20,141 bases of DNA from Anaerolineaceae bacterium. Its GTDB lineage: Bacteria; Chloroflexota; Anaerolineae; Anaerolineales; Anaerolineaceae. Of the stretch, positions 16,254-20,141 are shown piece after piece. Made by a program: the position numbers and the translations under genes. The stretch spans positions 1 to 20,141 of the forward strand of contig DMDF01000068.1 of NCBI GenBank assembly GCA_003446605.1, written 5' to 3'. Position 1 is the stretch's first letter. Every line of letters begins with the position of its first letter. A model generated the notes under the pieces. It made no database searches. It was not told the origin of the DNA and saw only the letters and a list, made by a program, of their open reading frames with translations.

Positions 16254-17969
16254 TTAGGCGTGATTCCAGATCTTGAATTCGGATAAAATAGACCCCCCGA
16301 TAAATTCACGCAATATAGAATTATTGGGGATCAAATCTTGATCGATCTCAATAAACCAGTTCAAGAATGCCAGTAAGCGTTTTGCTTCGCGGTATTCATC
16401 TGTCCCAAAGGGAATTTGTCTAAGCAGCGGTTCTGCGTAAGGCTTGATCGCTGCCAGTTCATACACCAGGGCTGAATTGAAGATCGCATTCGCGTTTTCC
16501 TGGTACGGGAAGATGTGCTCCCGTTCACCTCGGCGTACGGATTCCCATAGAGAGATCGTTCGTTGTGCAGTAAATCCACGCGCCCAGGAATCACGTACTA
16601 TTCTGCGCAGCATGCGCGTATCAGTTGTGGATATGCGATTGAACCGGTCAAGATTCAACTGTGTCAAACAGGAAATATAAATTCTGAACATATTCTGTTC
16701 AGGAAAGTTAGTTAATAAGGATGGATTCAACCCATGAATGCCTTCCATGATAACAATCTGATCTTTGTGAAGAGATACAATTTCTCCCGGTTCACTTCTA
16801 CCTTCATGAAAATTAAATTTGGGTAGCTGTATTTCTTCACCCCGCATCAAGCTCAATAAATCTCGTTCCAGGGCAACTCTGTTGATGGCGTTAAAAGATT
16901 CAAAATTTAAGTTGCCATCCTCATCTTTTGGTGTATCATCACGATCCACAAAATAATTATCCATCTCCAATGCAAAAGGTTGAATGCCGTGGGTCAGTAA
17001 TTGGATAGCAAGTCGTTTAGAAAAAGTTGTTTTACCCGAGGAAGACGGTCCGGATATCAAAACCAGCCTTTTCTTGTTGTTATCACCCGCTATCTGCGTG
17101 GCAATCTCGGATATTTTTTGTTCATGCAGCGCTTCGGAAACCAGAATGATCTCGTGGATACCATGGGATAACACCGCATCATTCAATGAACCCACACTTC
17201 CGATGCCCAGGCTATCAAGCCAATCACCATATTGATGAAAGACCTCCCGCAGTTTTGTATATTGCGGCATTGGTTTGAGGATAGTGGGGGTTTTTCGGCG
17301 AGGATATTGGAGGATAAATCCTTCTTCAACCGGAACCAGGGTAAAAAAGGTCAGAAACCCTGTCGATGGTACCATGTAGCCATGATGGTAATCACGATGG
17401 TTTTCAAGTTGATAGAGTACCAGCTCTTGTTTTTTGCGATATTTTAAGAGCTGCAGTTTGTCTTCATAATTTTTCGAAGCAAAATAGGCGCGTGCCGTTT
17501 CCAGATCAACGATCTCTCGCTTGATTGGGAGGTCTTTCTCTACCAGAAAACGCATTCGTTCTTCAAGACTTTTCACTTCTGTTGAAACGAGCGGTGAATG
17601 ATCGATTACCCGGCAGAAATAACCACCGCTTGGAACAGAATAATCAACAGAAAGTTCCATTTTGGGAAAAACATCTTCGAAAGATGCTTGCAGCAAAAAC
17701 ACCAGAGATCGGCGATAAATTTTTGATCCATCCGAATCCGAAATATTGATGGGTTTAACAAAAGTATCCTTTCGAACAGGGTAGGTTAATTCCCGTAATT
17801 CTCCATCCATCACCGCACCTACAATCGGTGGGTTCATCCATTCCGGTAATGCTTTCATAAATTCTATGATGGGGGTATTTCGCTTCCCCTGGTAGGTACG
17901 ACCATCTGACAAGTAGACCTCAACAGTGTCACGTGGCACGGAGATTTGTTTTATATTTTGATCTGGCAT
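16254..17969 (-). CDS. Nucleoside (uridine-type) kinase with N-terminal TGS-like domain
   Basis: A 571-residue member of the multidomain nucleoside kinase family known from Clostridia and Thermotogae. Residues 1 to about 70 look like a TGS domain (AVMDGELRELTYPV). About 75-240 resemble the second domain of threonyl-tRNA synthetase (SKIYRRSLVFLLQASFEDVFP, the YHHGYMVPSTGF motif, ILQYPRRKTP). About 290-571 form the phosphoribulokinase/uridine kinase domain, with P-loop GPSSSGKT (307-314, Lys313), EMDNYFVDRDDTP, the acidic EGIHGLNP motif, ISTTDTRMLRRIVRD and the C-terminal NSILREFIGGS. It probably phosphorylates a nucleoside or related sugar, but the true substrate is not established by sequence. 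The ATG at 17969 has no clear Shine-Dalgarno site. The gene is divergent from the lipoyl-transferase gene with a 59-base gap. Confidence 0.92.
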   Translation of the reverse strand: MPDQNIKQISVPRDTVEVYLSDGRTYQGKRNTPIIEFMKALPEWMNPPIVGAVMDGELRELTYPVRKDTFVKPINISDSDGSKIYRRSLVFLLQASFEDVFPKMELSVDYSVPSGGYFCRVIDHSPLVSTEVKSLEERMRFLVEKDLPIKREIVDLETARAYFASKNYEDKLQLLKYRKKQELVLYQLENHRDYHHGYMVPSTGFLTFFTLVPVEEGFILQYPRRKTPTILKPMPQYTKLREVFHQYGDWLDSLGIGSVGSLNDAVLSHGIHEIILVSEALHEQKISEIATQIAGDNNKKRLVLISGPSSSGKTTFSKRLAIQLLTHGIQPFALEMDNYFVDRDDTPKDEDGNLNFESFNAINRVALERDLLSLMRGEEIQLPKFNFHEGRSEPGEIVSLHKDQIVIMEGIHGLNPSLLTNFPEQNMFRIYISCLTQLNLDRFNRISTTDTRMLRRIVRDSWARGFTAQRTISLWESVRRGEREHIFPYQENANAIFNSALVYELAAIKPYAEPLLRQIPFGTDEYREAKRLLAFLNWFIEIDQDLIPNNSILREFIGGSILSEFKIWNHA

Positions 17970-18007
17970 GGTTTTTCATCTTTTATAAAGTAAAATCGTA
18001 TCTTGAT

Positions 18008-18013
18008 TATAAT
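18008..18013 (+). promoter_or_regulatory. -10 element TATAAT of the lipM-like gene
   Basis: A perfect TATAAT with an almost-extended -10 (TG four bases upstream) lies 15 bases before the chosen ATG at 18029. The transcript would begin near 18020 with a leader of about 9 bases and no Shine-Dalgarno site. No convincing -35 hexamer is visible. Confidence 0.45.
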
Positions 18014-18028
18014 CATTTGGCAGCAGAT

Positions 18029-18850
18029 ATGGAAACAACTTCATGGCGATTGATCATTAATGCTCCTGCTGAAGGAGCCTGGAATATGGCAGTTGACGAA
18101 GCAATTTTAGAGTCAACGGCTGGTTTTCAACAACCCACCACCCTACGTTTATACGCATGGAATCCATATTGTTTATCATTGGGTCATGCACAAACAATTA
18201 CGGATATCGATCTGGATAGGTTACAGGCATCTAGGTGGCAACTCGTACGGCGCCCTACTGGAGGAAAGGCTATCCTGCATGCCAATGAACTAACGTACTG
18301 CATCTGCGCCTCCAAGAAGGACCCGCATGTTCAGGGTTCAGTACTCGAAAGCTACCAGCATCTTTCCCAGGGTTTGATCAATGCCATGCAGTTTGTTAAC
18401 CTGAAGGCAATTTCAGAGCCCCACAAATCCCCTGCAGAGCGCAATACTACCAAACCGATCTGTTTCGAAATCCCTTCAGATTATGAGATAACAATGCATG
18501 GAAAGAAGATCATCGGGAGCGCTCAGGCTCGAAAAAAAGATGGTGTGCTGCAACACGGCGCTATTCCCCTCTTTGGTGACATCACTCGTATTACACAAGC
18601 TTTGTCTTATTCCACTGAAGAAGAACGTTCTCAAGCTGCCGCTTTGCTGAATGAGCGAGCAGCTGTCCTGGAAACTTTCACAGCGGAAAAAATCACCTGG
18701 AAAAAAATGGCTCATGCGTTGATCTGCGGCTTTGAAAACGCATTGGGAATCAAAATGACCATCGGTCGCTTGAGTGACTCTGAAAGAGAGCGAGCGAAAC
18801 AACTAATGGAAGAAAAATATGCCAATGATGAATGGACAAAGAGGTTGTGA
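18029..18850 (+). CDS. lipM: Lipoate/octanoate transferase family protein, LipM-like
   Basis: A biotin/lipoate A/B ligase-fold protein of 273 residues. It shows MAVDEAIL near the N-terminus, the LVRRPTGGKAILH motif, and CFEIPSDYEI followed by GKKIIGSAQARKKDGVLQHG. Cys145 matches the catalytic cysteine of Bacillus LipM (Cys150), which moves octanoate from acyl carrier protein to GcvH; E. coli LplA lacks this cysteine. It would supply the lipoyl arm of the H protein that the nearby T protein needs, or that of 2-oxoacid dehydrogenases. The longest frame opens at 17933, but that start overlaps the divergent kinase gene. The ATG at 18029 lies just downstream of a TATAAT and just before the conserved domain. 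The 3' end overlaps the next gene by 19 bases, so they are co-transcribed. Lipoate ligase activity cannot be excluded. Confidence 0.82.
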   Translation: METTSWRLIINAPAEGAWNMAVDEAILESTAGFQQPTTLRLYAWNPYCLSLGHAQTITDIDLDRLQASRWQLVRRPTGGKAILHANELTYCICASKKDPHVQGSVLESYQHLSQGLINAMQFVNLKAISEPHKSPAERNTTKPICFEIPSDYEITMHGKKIIGSAQARKKDGVLQHGAIPLFGDITRITQALSYSTEEERSQAAALLNERAAVLETFTAEKITWKKMAHALICGFENALGIKMTIGRLSDSERERAKQLMEEKYANDEWTKRL

Positions 18851-19443
18851 TCATCTCGATACTATTTAAAAATTGGTTTCTTCCCATTGCAGTGATCTTG
18901 CTCATCCTGTTAGTTGTGTTGCGCATCCAACTCATTCATCGGACTTCCCCAATGATCGTAGTAGAAAAAGATGCCTCCACCTATCGCACTGCGATCGTAT
19001 TTGGCGCCGGAATCAACCGTGACTTGCAGCCTACAAAGGTTTTAAAAGATCGGCTTGATAAAACAATACAGCTATACGAACAAGGGCAATTGGACCATAT
19101 AATACTGAGCGGTGGTGAAGCGCGCATGAGCAATGAAAGTATCATTATGCGTAATTACCTTGTGAATAAAGGTATTCCGGAGGATATTCTTTCTGTAGAT
19201 GAAGGAGGCGTATCTACCTATGATACTCTCCAGCGAGCACAATCATCGTTCAACGTTCAACAAGCTGTTCTCATCACCCAACGTTTTCACCTTCCGCGTG
19301 CATTAGCATCCGCCGAAATGCTTGGAATGGATGTGATTGGTATTCCAGCTGATACTCAAAAATTCCGTTTTAATTCGTTGTTATGGTGGAATTTTCGCGA
19401 ATTATTCGCCTGGGTATGGACGTTGATAAAAACATCCCGTTAA
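18832..19443 (+). CDS. SanA/YdcF-like (DUF218) membrane-anchored protein
   Basis: A 203-residue protein with a hydrophobic anchor at about residues 16-33 and a DUF218 domain after it. Family motifs are AIVFGAGINRD (54-64), KVLKDRLDKTIQLY, HIILSGG (89-95), the NESIIMRNYLVNKGIP segment, DEGGVSTYDTLQRA, and ITQRFHLPRAL (148-158) with GIPAD. This pattern resembles E. coli SanA, linked to envelope barrier function; the biochemical role of the family is not well known. The start lies inside the end of the lipM-like gene (19-base overlap) with only a weak ribosome site, which suggests translational coupling. Confidence 0.85.
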   Translation: MDKEVVIISILFKNWFLPIAVILLILLVVLRIQLIHRTSPMIVVEKDASTYRTAIVFGAGINRDLQPTKVLKDRLDKTIQLYEQGQLDHIILSGGEARMSNESIIMRNYLVNKGIPEDILSVDEGGVSTYDTLQRAQSSFNVQQAVLITQRFHLPRALASAEMLGMDVIGIPADTQKFRFNSLLWWNFRELFAWVWTLIKTSR

Positions 19444-19500
19444 TCAGGTATGTATCTTGCAACTAATAAACATGTAGCAAATACCGAATAAGGAACTACC

Positions 19501-20141
19501 ATGCACCTATATGGAAAAGGTTTTTTTATCTGGAAAATTCCCAATTGTGAAGGCGGTAATCCTGCCACCATAGCTTCTGTTGCAAAAGATGCGGGATTGG
19601 AGCATGTGGTTATTAAGATCGCAGATGGAATTTATGACTACAACTATGATTCCGTCACCAAAGCTGATCTGATAGCACCAGTTGCTGAAGCCTTATTACT
19701 GAAGGGGATCCGCGTGTGGGGTTGGCATTATGTGTATGGAGATCAACCGCGTGATGAAGCAAAGGCTGCCATTCGGCAGATCAATAAATTGCCATTGGAT
19801 GGGTATGTTATCGATGCTGAGGGGGACTACAAGGATAAATATACTTCCGCTTCTATTTTTATGAATGAGTTGCGCAATACCCTTCCGGATTTCCCGATGG
19901 CGCTCTGTTCATACCGTTACCCATCCTACCACCCGCAACTACCCTGGACCAATTTTCTCACAAAATGTGATTATAACTTTCCTCAGATGTATTGGGAGCA
20001 AGCCCATAACCCTGATGAACAACTCATTCGTAGCTATAACGAATTCCTTCTCATGAACCCAGTTCGCCCTTATGTACCCGTAGGTGCTGCTTATGCGGCA
20101 GGTGGCTGGGTACCAACTACAACAGATATCAAAAAATTCCT
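19501..20141 (+). CDS. Putative TIM-barrel glycoside hydrolase-like protein (3' end beyond window)
   Basis: The frame is open from the ATG at 19501 to the window edge (213 codons). AAGGA at about 19489-19493, 7 bases before the ATG, is a good ribosome site. The product has no signal peptide and begins with a GKGFFIWKIP strand. It then shows alternating strand and helix features of a (beta/alpha)8 barrel: VVIKIADG, RVWGWHYVYG, DGYVIDAEGDY and CDYNFPQMYWEQ. The Asp105-X-Glu107 pair in VIDAEGD recalls the catalytic Asp-X-Glu of GH25 lysozymes. I do not recognise the exact family. It may continue into a cell-wall-binding domain beyond the edge. The function remains a guess. Confidence 0.7.
   Translation, partial: MHLYGKGFFIWKIPNCEGGNPATIASVAKDAGLEHVVIKIADGIYDYNYDSVTKADLIAPVAEALLLKGIRVWGWHYVYGDQPRDEAKAAIRQINKLPLDGYVIDAEGDYKDKYTSASIFMNELRNTLPDFPMALCSYRYPSYHPQLPWTNFLTKCDYNFPQMYWEQAHNPDEQLIRSYNEFLLMNPVRPYVPVGAAYAAGGWVPTTTDIKKF

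Noticed and set aside
17933..18028. Upstream 32-codon extension of the lipM-like protein
   Set aside because: It overlaps the start of the divergent kinase gene, lies upstream of the TATAAT, and adds a hydrophobic stretch not expected in this soluble family.
1..20141. CRISPR array, defence island, prophage or transposon
   Set aside because: I found no direct repeats with spacers, no transposase, integrase or phage gene, and no tRNA-linked attachment site; the genes are of housekeeping type.

Overview
The window looks like ordinary chromosome of a bacterium with moderate GC (roughly mid-40s percent by eye). It holds housekeeping genes on both strands and no mobile element, CRISPR array, rRNA or tRNA that I can see. 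Most genes have Shine-Dalgarno sites and sigma-70-like promoters. Gene content and style (an rnc-smc pair, a multidomain TGS-type nucleoside kinase, and a giant serine hydroxymethyltransferase/T-protein fusion) suggest a Chloroflexota member, perhaps Anaerolineae. That placement is inference, not proof.

Left part (1-7590): chromosome maintenance. On the minus strand rnc (RNase III, TTG start) is followed 7 bases later by smc, which runs off the left edge just after its Walker B motif. Divergently, scpA (the kleisin partner of SMC) and mutS form a plus-strand pair. The scpA promoter sits so close to its ATG that the mRNA would be leaderless or nearly so. scpB is not next to scpA.

Middle part (7598-10738, minus strand): a four-helix membrane protein of unknown function, fmt (Met-tRNA formyltransferase), a small one-helix protein, and an ECF-type sigma factor. 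The sigma gene lies 6 bases upstream of the small protein, which makes the latter a candidate anti-sigma factor. mutS and the membrane-protein gene converge on a small perfect palindrome that contains both stop codons.

Right-centre (10822-16251, plus strand): a monoacylglycerol-lipase-like hydrolase; a 196-base intergenic region with a strong promoter followed by an intrinsic terminator; then a 1047-residue protein that joins a complete serine hydroxymethyltransferase to a complete glycine-cleavage T protein; then a PLP aminotransferase. Between the two enzymes of the fusion lies a region that aligns without gaps to part of the T-protein domain but has lost its catalytic aspartates. This is the most unusual item in the window.

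Right part (16254-20141): a nucleoside kinase of the TGS type on the minus strand, then on the plus strand a LipM-like octanoyl/lipoyl transferase, a SanA/YdcF-like membrane-anchored protein, and the first 213 residues of a probable TIM-barrel hydrolase cut by the window edge. The lipoyl enzyme fits functionally with the T protein, because glycine cleavage needs a lipoylated H protein. fmt draws on the same tetrahydrofolate one-carbon pool.
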